A DNA stretch of 64,000 nt from Saccharothrix sp. NRRL B-16348 (GCF_001280085.1 NZ_LGED01000232.1:62001-126000); one strand, 5' to 3'. Positions 35,164 to 44,465 are shown, numbered from the stretch's first letter. Translations and numbers: made by a program. Notes: generated by a model from the sequence alone, not told the origin.

Positions 35164-36303
35164 ATGCGCGGCCTCACGTTCCTGATCGCACTGACCCTCG
35201 TCCTGTCCGCCACGCCCGCGTCGGCGTCCGAGCCCGAGCCGTCCGACGCGACGCCGTACCTGCCCGCGCCGACCGGCAGGCACCCGGTGGGCACGACGTC
35301 GCTGCACCTGACGGACACCTCGCGCCTCGATCCCTGGGTGCCGACGACCGACCGGGAGCTGATGGTCTCCCTCTTCTACCCGGCGGCGTCGGCGCGCGGC
35401 CCGAAGAAGCAGTTCATGACGCTCGCCGAGTCGGCCGCGGTGCTCGAAGAGGCGGGCATCACCACCGTGCCGCCGGACGTGCTGAGCACGGTCCGGACCA
35501 ATGCCGTCGTGGACGCGCGACCGGCCGGTCGCCGGCACGGCCTGCCGCTGGTCGTGCTGTCGCCGGGGTTCAAGCGACCGCGCGCCACCCTCACCTCGTT
35601 GGCGGAGGACCTGGCGAGCCACGGTTACGTCGTCGTCGTGGTCGACCACACCTACGAGAACGTCGCCACCACGTTCCCGGACGGTCGGGTCGCGCCGTGC
35701 GCGGCCTGCGGCAAGTACGACATCCCGTTCTGGGTGAAGCTCGGGGAGGGCCGGGCGGCGGACGTGTCGTTCGTGCTGGACCAGCTGACCGGGCCGCTGC
35801 GCCACCGGCCCGGCGCGAACCTGGTCGACGCCTCGCGGATCGCCATGGGCGGCCACTCCGTCGGCGGCGTGAGCAGCCTCGTCGCGGCACGGGCCGACCA
35901 GCGCATCCGCGCCGCGATCGACGTCGACGGCTCGATCATCACGCTCGGGACGGAACCGGAGCTGTCGCGCCCGGTCATGCTCCTGGGTCGGCAGAACGCC
36001 TACGAGCCCGGCGCGCCCGGTGGCTCGGCCGACACCTGGCAGGAGCACTGGCCGTCGCTGACCGGGTGGAAGCGGTGGCTGGTGGTGGCGGGCATGGAGC
36101 ACCCGTCGTTCACCGACCTCGGCGTGGTGGCCGGGCAGTTGGGCCTGGACTTCGGCGAGGTGGGCTGGGAGCGCGGCGCGGCGATCACCCGCGCGTACGT
36201 GCGGGCGTTCTTCGACCTGCACCTGCGCGGTGAGCCGCAGCCGCTGCTGGACCGGCCGTCGGCGCGCTACCCCGAGGTCTCGATCGTCGAGTCGTCGAGC
36301 TGA
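35164..36303 (+). CDS. secreted alpha/beta hydrolase, platelet-activating-factor acetylhydrolase-like
   Basis: 379 residues. Signal peptide about 1-21 (MRGLTFLIALTLVLSATPASA). The hydrolase core shows VVLSPGFKRPRATLTSLAEDLASHGYVVVVVDHTYE with the oxyanion region, nucleophile Ser in MGGHSVGGVSS, catalytic Asp candidate in AIDVDGS, and a late His in AGMEHPSFTDL. The length and the AACGKYD loop fit the PAF-acetylhydrolase isoform II group of actinobacterial secreted esterases. ATG 35164 follows GAGAGGAAG. Its 3' end overlaps the convergent GntR gene by 37 bp. Confidence 0.85.
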   Translation: MRGLTFLIALTLVLSATPASASEPEPSDATPYLPAPTGRHPVGTTSLHLTDTSRLDPWVPTTDRELMVSLFYPAASARGPKKQFMTLAESAAVLEEAGITTVPPDVLSTVRTNAVVDARPAGRRHGLPLVVLSPGFKRPRATLTSLAEDLASHGYVVVVVDHTYENVATTFPDGRVAPCAACGKYDIPFWVKLGEGRAADVSFVLDQLTGPLRHRPGANLVDASRIAMGGHSVGGVSSLVAARADQRIRAAIDVDGSIITLGTEPELSRPVMLLGRQNAYEPGAPGGSADTWQEHWPSLTGWKRWLVVAGMEHPSFTDLGVVAGQLGLDFGEVGWERGAAITRAYVRAFFDLHLRGEPQPLLDRPSARYPEVSIVESSS

Positions 36304-36962
36304 CCCACGAGCACCCGCTTCGCCGACTGGACGTGCTCCTCGGCGAAGCGGGTGACCTCGGCGGCGTCACCGGCGTCGAGGAGCCGGACGATCTCGCGGT
36401 GCTCGTCCACGACCACGGCGCGGTAGCCGTGGTAGCCGAGCCGGATCCGGGTGAGCTGGAACAGGTGCACCTGCGACCGCACCGCGTGCCACGCTTCGAG
36501 CAGCCGGCGGTTGTCCGCGGCGCGGTAGATCGTGTCGTGGAACTCCATGTCCAGCGCGAGCAGTTCGTCGCTCGGCGCGCCCTCGGCCAGCCGGTCCGCC
36601 ATGGCGTCCACGAGCCGTCCGAGCGCGGCCAGGTCGACGCGGCCGATGGCGCCGCGTCCGGCCAGCCCTTCCAGCGCGGCGCGGACCGAGTACACCTCTT
36701 CGGCGTCCTTCGCGGTCAGGTCGATGACCCTGGTGCCGCGGTGCCAGGCGCTGCGCACCAGGCCTTCGCGTTCCAGCGCGGCGAGGCCCTCGCGCACCGA
36801 GCCGCGGCTGACGTCCAGCGACGCGGCCAGTTCCACCTCGCGCACCGGCGAGCCGGGCGGGAAGACGCCGGCGAAGATCGCGTCCCGGATCCGGTCGGCG
36901 GCCTCGTCCGCGAGGCCCCGCCGGTCGGCCTTGCGCAGCTGCATAATGTCGAATGTTGACAT
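36267..36962 (-). CDS. GntR-family regulator with FCD domain
   Basis: 231 residues: winged helix ([53 protein letters not shown]) and an all-helical FCD domain with the metal-binding pattern Asp/His ([35 protein letters not shown]). FCD regulators sense small carboxylates or sugars acids, often through a bound metal. It is divergent from the VOC-SDR-LLM operon and probably controls it. The first ATG at 36962 lies within the palindrome ATGTTGACAT; the next ATG, 18 bases in, would suit a leaderless mRNA. Neither has a ribosome site. Confidence 0.87.
36953..36962. promoter_or_regulatory. Candidate FCD-GntR operator ATGTTGACAT
   Basis: ATGT-TG-ACAT matches the T.GT...AC.A-type half-site pattern of FadR/FCD regulators and lies in the divergent promoter region, 29 bp upstream of the VOC gene and over the first GntR start codon. 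Confidence 0.5.
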
Positions 36963-36990
36963 CAGCCGGACCGTTGGTCAAGGTGGGGGC

Positions 36991-37407
36991 ATGAGACCCG
37001 GTTTCCACCTCGCTGTTCCCGTCGACGACCTGGCCAGGGCCCGCGAGTTCTACGGCGGTGTGCTCAAGCTCGAAGAAGGGCGCTCGGACGACAAGTGGGT
37101 GGACTGGAACTTCTACGGCCACCAGTTCGTGACGCACGTCGTGCCCGGCCCGCGCGGCGACTCCGGCCGCAACCCGGTCGACGGCCACGACGTGCCCGTG
37201 CCGCACTTCGGCCTGATCCTGCCGATCCCGGAGTTCCACGTGCTGGCCGACCGGCTGCGCGCGGCCGGCACCGAGTTCGTGATCGAGCCGTACCTGCGGT
37301 TCGCGGGCGAGCCGGGTGAGCAGTGGACGATGTTCTTCCGCGACCCGGCGGGCAACGCGCTGGAGTTCAAGGCGTTCAAGGACGAGTCGCAGGTGTTCGC
37401 CAAGTGA
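36991..37407 (+). CDS. VOC-family protein (glyoxalase/dioxygenase-like)
   Basis: 138 residues. [22 protein letters not shown] is the first VOC unit with His at position 6; [20 protein letters not shown] starts the second; [17 protein letters not shown] carries the closing Glu ligand. '[15 protein letters not shown]' is common in VOC proteins of hydroxy-acid or aromatic catabolism. First gene of a three-gene operon, overlapping the SDR start by GTGA. Substrate unknown. Confidence 0.85.
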
Positions 37408-38081
37408 GCCGCGGTGTCCTGGTCACCGGCGGCAGCCGCGGCATCGGCGCGGCCATCGCGCGGGCCTTCCGGGACCTCGGCGACGAGGTCGTCGCGCTGT
37501 CCTCTTCGGACGTCGACCTGGCCGACCCGGAGGCGATCGAGCGGGTGGTCGACGCCGCCGCGGAGACCCTCGGCGGCATCGACGTCCTGGTCAACAACGC
37601 GGGCCTGGTCGAGCTGGGGTCGCTGGACCTCCCGTACGCGCAGTGGCAGGCGTTGTGGCGGCGCACGTTCGCGGTGAACGTGTTCGGCGCGGCCGACATG
37701 TCGTACTGCGTGGCCCGGCACATGATCGCGCGCGGCGTCCGCGGGCGGATCGTCAACGTCGGGTCGCGCGGCGCGTTCCGCGGCGAGCCGGACATGCCCG
37801 CGTACGGCGCGAGCAAGGCGGCGTTGCACTCGATGGGGCAGTCGCTGGCGGTGTCCCTGGCGCCGCACGGCATCGCGGTGGCGTCGGTGGCTCCCGGTTT
37901 CGTCGGCACCGACCGGGTGGCCGACATGGTGACCGACGAGGTGCTGGCGCAGAGCCCGTTCGGACGGGTGGCGAAGCCGGAGGAGGTGGCCGCCGCGGTG
38001 GTCTACCTGGCCTCGCCGGCGGCCGAGTGGGCGTCCGGCGCGGTGCTCGACCTCAACGGCGCTTCGTACCTGCGGACCTAG
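37404..38081 (+). CDS. SDR-family oxidoreductase
   Basis: 225-residue classical [22 protein letters not shown] (TGxxxGIG), [20 protein letters not shown] with catalytic Ser, and [19 protein letters not shown] with YxxxK; PGFVGTDR and [22 protein letters not shown] complete the fold. An unusual feature is the shortened segment after beta-2 ([14 protein letters not shown]). The GTG start overlaps the VOC stop. It likely works with the VOC and LLM proteins under the divergent FCD regulator. Confidence 0.88.
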
Positions 38082-38089
38082 GAGTCGTG

Positions 38090-39046
38090 GTGAGTCGTTC
38101 CGGATCGGTCGGGGTGATGCTGCCCCGAGACCTCGCGCCGTCCCGAGTGCTGCCGTTCGCGCGGCGTGCCGACGAGCTGGGGTTCGACGAGCTGTGGGTG
38201 GTGGAGGACCTGGGTTTCCGCGGCGGGATCGCCCAGGCCGCGGCGGTGCTGGCGGTGACGGAGCGGATCCGCGTCGGCATCGGGCTGCTGCCCGCCGGCG
38301 CGCGCAACGCCGCGTTCGCCGGGATGGAGGCGGCGACGCTGGCCCAGCTGTTCCCCGGCCGGGTCGACATCGGCATCGGGCACGGCATGCCGGGGTGGAT
38401 GCGGTCGGTGGGCGAGTGGCCCGCCAGCCCGTTGACGCTGCTGGAGGAGTACCTGGGCGCGGTGACCGCGTTGGTGCGCGGTGAGTCGGTCGAGCCGGGC
38501 GAGTACGTCCGGCTGGACGGGGTGTCCCTGGAGGCCGCGTGCGTGCCGGACGACCCGCCGCGCGTGCTGGCCGGCGTGCGCGGGCCGCGTTCGCTGGCGT
38601 TGTCGGGGCGGGTGGCGGACGGGACGGTCCTGGCCGAGCCGACGACACCGGAGTACGCGCGGGCGGCGCTGGCGCACATCGACGCGAGCAGGCCGCACCG
38701 CCTCGTCGGCTACAACGTGGCCGCGGTGCACGCCGACGCGTCGGTCGCGATCGACGCGGTCCGGGCCGGCCTGGAGTGGATCGGCGAGCCGGACTGGGCG
38801 CCGCACCTGGCCCCGCTGCCGTTCGCGGCCGAGTTCGCGGCGCTGCGGCGGGAGTGCGGCAGCCGGGAGGAGTTCGTGCGCAGGCTGCCCGCGGAGTGGG
38901 TGCGGCAGCTCGCGGTGACCGGCACGGCCGAGGACGCGAAGGCGCGCCTGGCCGAGCTGTTCGCGGCCGGTGTGGACAGTGCGGTGCTGTTCCCGATCGG
39001 GCCGGATCCGTCGGCGGCGATCGAAGAGCTGGCCGCGGTGCTGTAG
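38090..39046 (+). CDS. LLM-class flavin-dependent oxidoreductase (F420 or FMN)
   Basis: 318-residue luciferase-like TIM barrel: SVGVMLPRDLAPSRVLPFARRADELGFDELWVVEDLGFRGGI, RIRVGIGLLPAGARNAAFAGMEAATLAQLFPGRVDIGIGHG, and LAGVRGPRSLALSGRVADGTVLAEPT are typical of the F420-dependent branch in actinobacteria. GTG 38090 (or the adjacent GTG 38087) follows AGGAG that overlaps the SDR stop. Third gene of the VOC-SDR-LLM operon, suggesting stepwise redox conversion of a small substrate. Cofactor not certain. Confidence 0.86.
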   Translation: MSRSGSVGVMLPRDLAPSRVLPFARRADELGFDELWVVEDLGFRGGIAQAAAVLAVTERIRVGIGLLPAGARNAAFAGMEAATLAQLFPGRVDIGIGHGMPGWMRSVGEWPASPLTLLEEYLGAVTALVRGESVEPGEYVRLDGVSLEAACVPDDPPRVLAGVRGPRSLALSGRVADGTVLAEPTTPEYARAALAHIDASRPHRLVGYNVAAVHADASVAIDAVRAGLEWIGEPDWAPHLAPLPFAAEFAALRRECGSREEFVRRLPAEWVRQLAVTGTAEDAKARLAELFAAGVDSAVLFPIGPDPSAAIEELAAVL

Positions 39047-39058
39047 ACGCGCGCCGCG

Positions 39059-39874
39059 TTACGAGGTGGCGGCGTGGGCGTGGGCGTCCAGTGCCCGCGC
39101 CGTCGCCTCGTCGGCGGGCAGGTAGGCGACCAGGCGGTGGTCCTCGTCGCCCGGCACGGTCAGGGTTTCGTAGGCCAGGCGCAGCACGCCCGCCTCCGGG
39201 TGCCGCCACCGTTCGACGCCCGTGCCTCCCGGCACCGACCCGGCGGTGAAGCGGCGGCCGAACTCCGCGCCCACCGTGATCGACAGCTCTTCCGCCAGCA
39301 CGGCCGCCGAGCCGTCACCCAGGTCCGCCGCCGTGCGGAGGGCGGCGGCGCGGTCGTCGGCCACCCGCTCCCAGTCCGGGAACGCCGTGCGCGCCCTGTC
39401 GTCGCCGAACACGAACCGCGCGAAGTTCGGCCGGTCGACGTCGAGCAGGCCGGCAGGCGCGGCCAGCAGGCGGAACCCGGCGGTCCAGGCGAGCAGGTCG
39501 TCCCGGGCGTCCGCGACGAACGCGGGCGTCCGCTCCAGCCGGTCGAGCAACGCCAGCACGGTGGGCCGCACGGGACGCGGCTCCGGGATCGCCGGGCACA
39601 CCGCGCCGCCTCCCTTCACCAGCCGGTGCAGGTGCACGCGCTCGTGCGACGACAGCCGCAACGCGTCCGCCAACGCCCCGATGACCTGCGCCGACGGGTG
39701 GCGGTCACGCCCGCGTTCCAGCCGGGTCAGGTACTCGACGCTGACGCCGGCCAGCGAAGCCAGCTCCGCCCGGCGCAGACCCGGCGTGCGGCGGCGCGGC
39801 CCGGTCGGGAGACCCACCTCGGCCGGGGCGATCGCCTCCCGGCGGGCGCGCAGGAACCCGCCCAACGCGTTCAT
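39059..39874 (-). CDS. helix-turn-helix regulator with MmyB-like ligand-binding domain
   Basis: 271 residues. The XRE-type HTH with the actinobacterial 'RR.TPGLRRAELASLAGVSVEYLTRLERGR...PS..V..ALA.AL.L...E..HL..L' pattern occupies about 1-85. The C-terminal MmyB/PAS-like region (about 100-255) includes LLAWTAGFRLL, NFARFVFGDDRARTAFPDWE and the final YLPADEATARAL. Such proteins usually regulate a divergent oxidoreductase; here the divergent neighbour is an aldo/keto reductase 75 bp away. The inducer is unknown, possibly a fatty acid as in other MmyB proteins. Confidence 0.88.
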   Translation of the reverse strand: MNALGGFLRARREAIAPAEVGLPTGPRRRTPGLRRAELASLAGVSVEYLTRLERGRDRHPSAQVIGALADALRLSSHERVHLHRLVKGGGAVCPAIPEPRPVRPTVLALLDRLERTPAFVADARDDLLAWTAGFRLLAAPAGLLDVDRPNFARFVFGDDRARTAFPDWERVADDRAAALRTAADLGDGSAAVLAEELSITVGAEFGRRFTAGSVPGGTGVERWRHPEAGVLRLAYETLTVPGDEDHRLVAYLPADEATARALDAHAHAATS

Positions 39875-39949
39875 GGTCGCCGAGTCTAGGCGGAGGGGGA
39901 CCCCGCGAGGGCCTCCCTCCGGCCGGCCCGCCGTCCCAGGCTGGGCGGC

Positions 39950-40924
39950 ATGACCATGAAGTACCGCCTGTTCGGCCAGACCGGTTTGCGCGTGTCGGAA
40001 CTCCTGCTGGGCACCATGACCCTCAGCGACCCCGTCGAGTCCCGCCGCATCGTGGACGCCTACGCCGACGCGGGCGGCAACGTGCTCGACACCGCGTCGG
40101 CCTACGGCGACGGCGAGGAGCTGCTCGGCTCCATCGTGGACCGACGCGACCGGTTCGTCATCGGCACGAAGTACACGTTGTCGCGCGACGCCGCCGACCC
40201 CAACGCCTCGGGCAACCACCGCAAGAACCTGACGGCCTCGCTGGAGCGGAGCCTGCGCCGGCTGCGCACCGACTACGTCGACGTCTACTGGGTGCACATC
40301 TGGGACCGGCACACCCCGGTCGAGGAGACGATGCGCGCCCTGGACGACGCCGTGCGCGCGGGCAAGATCCTCTACACCGGGATCTCCGACGCGCCGGCCT
40401 GGGTCGTCTCCCGCGCCAACACGCTCGCGCAGTGGCGCGACTGGACCCCGTTCGCCGGGCTCCAGGTGCCCTACAACCTGCTCAAGCGCGACGCCGAGCG
40501 CGAGCTGCTGCCGATGGCCGAGGCGCTGGGCCTGAGCGTGACCGCCTGGGCGCCGCTCGCGGCGGGCAAGCTGTCCGGGGCGGCCGGCAGGCGCGTGGAC
40601 CCGGCCGGTCTCACCGAACGCGACCGTGCGGCGGCCCGTGCCGTCCGGGAGGTCGCGGACGAGCTGGGCGCACGCCCGGCGCAGGTGGCGTTGGCGTGGA
40701 CGCGCGCCAAGTCCCGGGCGGTGCTGCCGCTGGTCGGCGTGAGCAGCGTCGAGCAGCTGACCGAGAACGTCGGCGCGCTCGACCTGACCCTGCCCGACGA
40801 CGCGGTCCGCCGGTTGGAGGCCGCGGTGGAGTTCCGGCTCGGGTTCCCCGGCGACTTCATCGCCGAGTGCGAACCGTCCCCGTTCGTGTTCGGCGACACG
40901 GCCACCAGGGTCCAGCCGCGCTGA
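39950..40924 (+). CDS. aldo/keto reductase
   Basis: 324-residue (beta/alpha)8 NADPH-dependent reductase. The tetrad is visible: Asp and Tyr in NVLDTASAYGDGEELLG, Lys in FVIGTKYTLS, and His in YWVHIWDRHTP. The C-terminal AWTRAKSRAVLPLVGVSSVEQLTENVGALDLTL is the cofactor-binding end. It starts 75 bp from the divergent MmyB-type regulator gene, the common regulator/AKR arrangement of actinobacteria, probably a response to reactive aldehydes or ketones. Confidence 0.9.
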   Translation: MTMKYRLFGQTGLRVSELLLGTMTLSDPVESRRIVDAYADAGGNVLDTASAYGDGEELLGSIVDRRDRFVIGTKYTLSRDAADPNASGNHRKNLTASLERSLRRLRTDYVDVYWVHIWDRHTPVEETMRALDDAVRAGKILYTGISDAPAWVVSRANTLAQWRDWTPFAGLQVPYNLLKRDAERELLPMAEALGLSVTAWAPLAAGKLSGAAGRRVDPAGLTERDRAAARAVREVADELGARPAQVALAWTRAKSRAVLPLVGVSSVEQLTENVGALDLTLPDDAVRRLEAAVEFRLGFPGDFIAECEPSPFVFGDTATRVQPR

Positions 40925-40970
40925 CGCTCGGGCCGCTGTCACCGGCAGCCCCAGCGGTGCCGACGGGCAC

Positions 40971-41561
40971 TCAGGGGTGTCGCAGCGCCCCGCCGACGAC
41001 CGCGGTCACGGCCTGGTGCACGGCCTCGCGCTCCGGCCGTGCGCCGCGGTCGGCGAACAGCAGGTGCGCGGTGCCGATGAGGGTGGGTGCGAGCGCGTCG
41101 ACCGGCGCGTCCGGTGCGATGCGGCCGAGGTCGCGTTCGGCGGCGAGGTAGGCCGCGATCATGGTCACCGCCTCCGTCAGCACCGGGACGCCGGCGGGCC
41201 AGGTCTCGCGCAACCGGGCCCGCAGGTCGTCCCGGAACGTCACCAGCGCCACGATCGCCACCGCGACCGACCCGAACAGGGCGGTCAGCGCGTCGGTGAG
41301 GTTGTCGGCGACCGTGCCGGCGCCCGCGGCCTCGCGCAGGGCGGCGGCCTGGGCGTCCATCCGGTCCACGCGGTCGAGCACGAACTCGGCCAGGAACGCG
41401 TCGAAGTCCTCGAAGTGCCGGTGCAGGACACCCTTGGCGACGTTCGCCTCGGTGGTGACGGACCTGCTGGTCAACGCGCTGGGCCCGGCGCGCAGCAGGA
41501 TGCGGTCGGCGGCGTCGAACAGCTGTTCGCGCACGTCGCGGATGGCGACACCGGTCGGCAC
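40971..41561 (-). CDS. TetR/AcrR-family regulator
   Basis: 196 residues: HTH AIRDVREQLFDAADRILLRAGPSALTSRSVTTEANVAKGVLHRHFEDFDAFLAEFV and a helical ligand domain. GTG 41561 was chosen because GAGAGGA stands 5 bases upstream; an extension to 41636 would run through the operator palindrome. It is divergent from a methyltransferase gene, and two palindromes fill the 50-bp gap, so it very likely represses both. Ligand unknown. Confidence 0.88.
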   Translation of the reverse strand: MPTGVAIRDVREQLFDAADRILLRAGPSALTSRSVTTEANVAKGVLHRHFEDFDAFLAEFVLDRVDRMDAQAAALREAAGAGTVADNLTDALTALFGSVAVAIVALVTFRDDLRARLRETWPAGVPVLTEAVTMIAAYLAAERDLGRIAPDAPVDALAPTLIGTAHLLFADRGARPEREAVHQAVTAVVGGALRHP

Positions 41562-41580
41562 GGCGGTCCTCTCGGTTGAC

Positions 41581-41619
41581 GAGTGGGCATGTGCCCACTC
41601 ATAGTGGGCGCATGCCCAC
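41581..41619. promoter_or_regulatory. Double palindromic TetR operator between TetR and methyltransferase genes
   Basis: GAGTGGGCATGTGCCCACTC (41581-41600) is a perfect 20-base palindrome. A related GTGGGCGCATGCCCAC (41604-41619, one imperfect pair) follows and covers the methyltransferase start codon at 41612, so bound repressor would block initiation directly. Both share the GTGGGC.

...GCCCAC arms. Confidence 0.75.
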
Positions 41620-42406
41620 CCTACCTTCGGAACCACACCGCGCCCGTGCCCTGGCCGAGTCGTTCGGCACGGATCCCGAGCGCTACGACCGCGCCCGACC
41701 CTCCTACCCCGACGCCATGGTGCGGGCGATCGTCGCCGCGAGCCCCGGGCCGGACGTGGTGGACGTCGGCACGGGCACCGGCATCGCGGCCCGGCTGTTC
41801 CAGGCGGCCGGGTGCCGGGTGCTCGGCGTCGAGGTCGACCCGCGGATGGCCGCGTGGGCCCGGCGGCGCGGTCTGGACGTCGAGGTGGCCGGGTTCGAGG
41901 ACTGGGACCCCGCCGGCCGCGTGTTCGACGCCGTCGTCTCCGGGCAGACCTGGCACTGGGTCGACCCGGTGGCGGGCGCGGCCAAGGCGGCCCGCGTGCT
42001 GCGGCCCGGCGGCAGGCTGGCCGTGTTCTGGAACGTCGCCCAACCGCCGCCCGACCTGGCCGAGGCGTTGGCCGACGTCTACCGCCGCGTGCTGCCGGAC
42101 TCCCTGGCCGCCTTCTCGTCCACGACGACCGGGCACTCGCCGTTCACCACCAAGGCGGTCGACGGCATCCGGCAGTCCGGCGCGTTCGGCGACCCCGAGG
42201 AGTGGCGGTTCGACTGGGAACGGACCTACACCCGCGACGAGTGGCTGGACCAACTGCCCACCGCCGGCACGACCGCCCTGCTCACGCCCACCCAACTGGA
42301 CGAGGTCCTGGCCGCCACCGCCGCCGCCGTCGACGCGGTGGGCGGCAGCTTCACGATGCGCTACACCGCCCTCGTCGTCACGGCCACGCGGTCGGGCGCG
42401 GACTAG
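41612..42406 (+). CDS. class I SAM-dependent methyltransferase
   Basis: 264 residues. Motif I VVDVGTGTGIAARLFQAAG (about 51-69), acidic loop VLGVEVDPRMAAWA, motif II/post region AVVSGQTWHWVDPVAGAAKAARVLRPGGRLAVFWN, all of the UbiE/Methyltransf_11 type. The N-terminus FGTDPERYDRARPSYPDAMV is the usual 'F...A..Y...RP.YP' opening of the trans-aconitate-methyltransferase-like group in actinobacteria. ATG 41612 lies inside the operator; it has no clear ribosome site. Probably controlled by the divergent TetR protein. Substrate unknown. Confidence 0.88.
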   Translation: MPTLPSEPHRARALAESFGTDPERYDRARPSYPDAMVRAIVAASPGPDVVDVGTGTGIAARLFQAAGCRVLGVEVDPRMAAWARRRGLDVEVAGFEDWDPAGRVFDAVVSGQTWHWVDPVAGAAKAARVLRPGGRLAVFWNVAQPPPDLAEALADVYRRVLPDSLAAFSSTTTGHSPFTTKAVDGIRQSGAFGDPEEWRFDWERTYTRDEWLDQLPTAGTTALLTPTQLDEVLAATAAAVDAVGGSFTMRYTALVVTATRSGAD

Positions 42407-42489
42407 GACGCCCCGCGAGTCGGGCGGGGACGCCTCACCGCAGCGGACCGGCGCGCTGGGCGGACGCCGGTCGGGTTACGTTCTCGGGC

Positions 42490-43782
42490 ATGGCGGACGA
42501 ACGGTCGCGTGAGGGCGGTCACGAGCCCGTGTGGGCGCGGTGGCGGCGTCCCGGGCCCACCGCGGCACAGCGGCGCAACGACGTCTGGGTGGCGCTCGCG
42601 GCGTTGGCGGGCGCCGTGGCGGTGACGGTCCTGATCAACAGCATGGGCGCGAGCCTGTGGGAGAGCGGGCCGCCGCTGGCCGAGCAGCTGGCCTGGGGAG
42701 CCGCGCTGACCCTGCCGCTGGTGGCGCGGCGGCGCTACCCGTTGACGGTGATGTTCGTCGTCGGCGCGCTGCTCATCGTGGTGCAGACGAGGCAGGTGGG
42801 GGACAACCTCGTCCCCTCGGTCGCGTTGTTCCTGGCCATCTTCAGCGCGGGCGCGTGGGGGCAGGACCGGACGCGGGCGCGGTGGGCGCGGATCGCGGTG
42901 ATCGTGGCGATGTTCGGCTGGCTCGGGTTCGGGCTGGTGCGGTTCCTGGTGAGCCCCCTGCCGCCGTTCGAGGGCGCGGCCGGGCCGCTGGACCCGGTGC
43001 TCGCGACGGTGCTCTACGGCATCGGGTTCAACGTGCTGTTCTTCCTGTCCGCGTACTTCTTCGGCGAGATGGCGTGGGTCTCGGCACGTCGGCAGGCCGA
43101 GCTGGAGCACCGGGCCGAGCAGTTGCGCCGGTCGCAGGAGCAGAACACGCGGGGCGCGATCGTCGCCGAACGCGTCCGCATCGCCCGCGACCTGCACGAC
43201 GTCGTGGCGCACCACGTGTCGGTGATGGGCGTGCAGGCGGGCGCGGCACGGCGGGTGCTCGACCGCGACCCGGAGCTGGCCCGCGAGGCGCTGCGGACCG
43301 TCGAGGACACCGCGCGCACGGCCATCGGCGAGCTGCGCGGCCTGCTGGGCGTGCTGCGGGCCGACCAGGAGGACGTGCCGGAGAAGACGGGCGAGACGTC
43401 GTCGCCGGGGTTGGACCAGCTGCCCGAGCTGGCCGAACTGGCGCGGTCGGCCGGGCTGGACGTGGAGCACGGCGTGTACGGCGAGCCGCGGCCGGTGCCG
43501 GAGGGCGTCGCGCTGTCGGTGTACCGGATCGTGCAGGAGTCGTTGACGAACGTGGTGAAGCACGCCGACGCGCGCAAGGCCGACGTGCGGGTGCGGTTCC
43601 TGGAGAACTCGCTGGAGGTCGAGGTGGCCGACGACGGCCGGGGTCCGAAGGGCACGTCGGCGGGCACGGCCGGGTTCGGCCTGGTCGGCATGCGGGAACG
43701 GGTCGCGGTGCACGGCGGCGAGCTGGAAGTCGGACCCCGCCGTGACGCCGGGTACCGGGTCCGTGCGAGGTTCCCGGCATGA
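42490..43782 (+). CDS. two-component sensor histidine kinase (NarL/DesK type)
   Basis: 430 residues. Five or six N-terminal membrane helices (about 33-190) without a large outside domain suggest sensing within the membrane. HisKA_3 dimerisation box RIARDLHDVVAHHVSVMGVQAG carries the phospho-accepting His (about 235), followed by the HATPase_c domain (VYRIVQESLTNVVKHADA as N box, DDGRGPKG and GFGLVGMRERV as G boxes). It overlaps the response regulator start (ATGA) and is followed by an ABC exporter, a common bacitracin/lantibiotic-type resistance or envelope-stress arrangement. Confidence 0.92.
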   Translation: MADERSREGGHEPVWARWRRPGPTAAQRRNDVWVALAALAGAVAVTVLINSMGASLWESGPPLAEQLAWGAALTLPLVARRRYPLTVMFVVGALLIVVQTRQVGDNLVPSVALFLAIFSAGAWGQDRTRARWARIAVIVAMFGWLGFGLVRFLVSPLPPFEGAAGPLDPVLATVLYGIGFNVLFFLSAYFFGEMAWVSARRQAELEHRAEQLRRSQEQNTRGAIVAERVRIARDLHDVVAHHVSVMGVQAGAARRVLDRDPELAREALRTVEDTARTAIGELRGLLGVLRADQEDVPEKTGETSSPGLDQLPELAELARSAGLDVEHGVYGEPRPVPEGVALSVYRIVQESLTNVVKHADARKADVRVRFLENSLEVEVADDGRGPKGTSAGTAGFGLVGMRERVAVHGGELEVGPRRDAGYRVRARFPA

Positions 43783-44465
43783 CGACCCCCTTGCGCGTGG
43801 TGCTCGCCGACGACCAGGACCTGGTGCGGGCGGGCTTCCGGGTGATCCTCGGCACCGAGGACGACATCGAGGTGGTCGGCGAGGCACGTGACGGCGCGGA
43901 GGCCGTGGACGTGGTCCGCCGGCTCCAGCCGGACGTCGTGCTGATGGACGTGCAGATGCCGGGCGTCGACGGGCTGGAGGCCACCCGGCGCATCCTCGGC
44001 CCGGACGGCGCGGGCAACCCGATCAAGGTCGTCATCCTCACCACGTTCGACCGCGAGGACTACCTGTTCGAGGCGCTGCGCGCGGGCGCGAGCGGTTTCC
44101 TGCTCAAGAACGCCTCGCCGGAGGACCTGGTCGACTCGGTGCGGGTCGTCGCCCGGGGTGACGCCCTGCTGTCGCCGGAAGTCACCCGGCGCGTCATCGC
44201 CCGGTTCACCGGACCTGCCCCCGCCACGCCCGCGCGGCGGCCCGCGGAGCTGACCGACCGCGAGTTCGAGGTGCTGGTCCACCTCGCCCGCGGCGCGAGC
44301 AACGCGGAGATCGCCGGCGCGCTGTACCTGGGCGAGACGACGGTGAAGACGCACGTGTCGCGCATCCTGGCCAAGCTGGGCCTGCGCGACCGCACGCACG
44401 CCGTCGTGTTCGCCTACGAGCACGGGATCGTGGAGCCGGGCCAAGGGGGTCCTCCGCGAGGATGA
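43779..44465 (+). CDS. response regulator, NarL/LuxR family
   Basis: 228 residues: receiver domain with acidic pair (VLADDQDLVRAGF), phospho-acceptor Asp in DVVLMDVQMPGVDGLEA (about 55), Thr in ILTTFD and Lys in FLLKNASPEDL; then LuxR HTH ELTDREFEVLVHLARGASNAEIAGALYLGETTVKTHVSRILAKLGLRDR. ATG 43779 overlaps the kinase stop. It probably activates the ABC exporter genes 60 bp downstream. Confidence 0.94.
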   Translation: MTTPLRVVLADDQDLVRAGFRVILGTEDDIEVVGEARDGAEAVDVVRRLQPDVVLMDVQMPGVDGLEATRRILGPDGAGNPIKVVILTTFDREDYLFEALRAGASGFLLKNASPEDLVDSVRVVARGDALLSPEVTRRVIARFTGPAPATPARRPAELTDREFEVLVHLARGASNAEIAGALYLGETTVKTHVSRILAKLGLRDRTHAVVFAYEHGIVEPGQGGPPRG

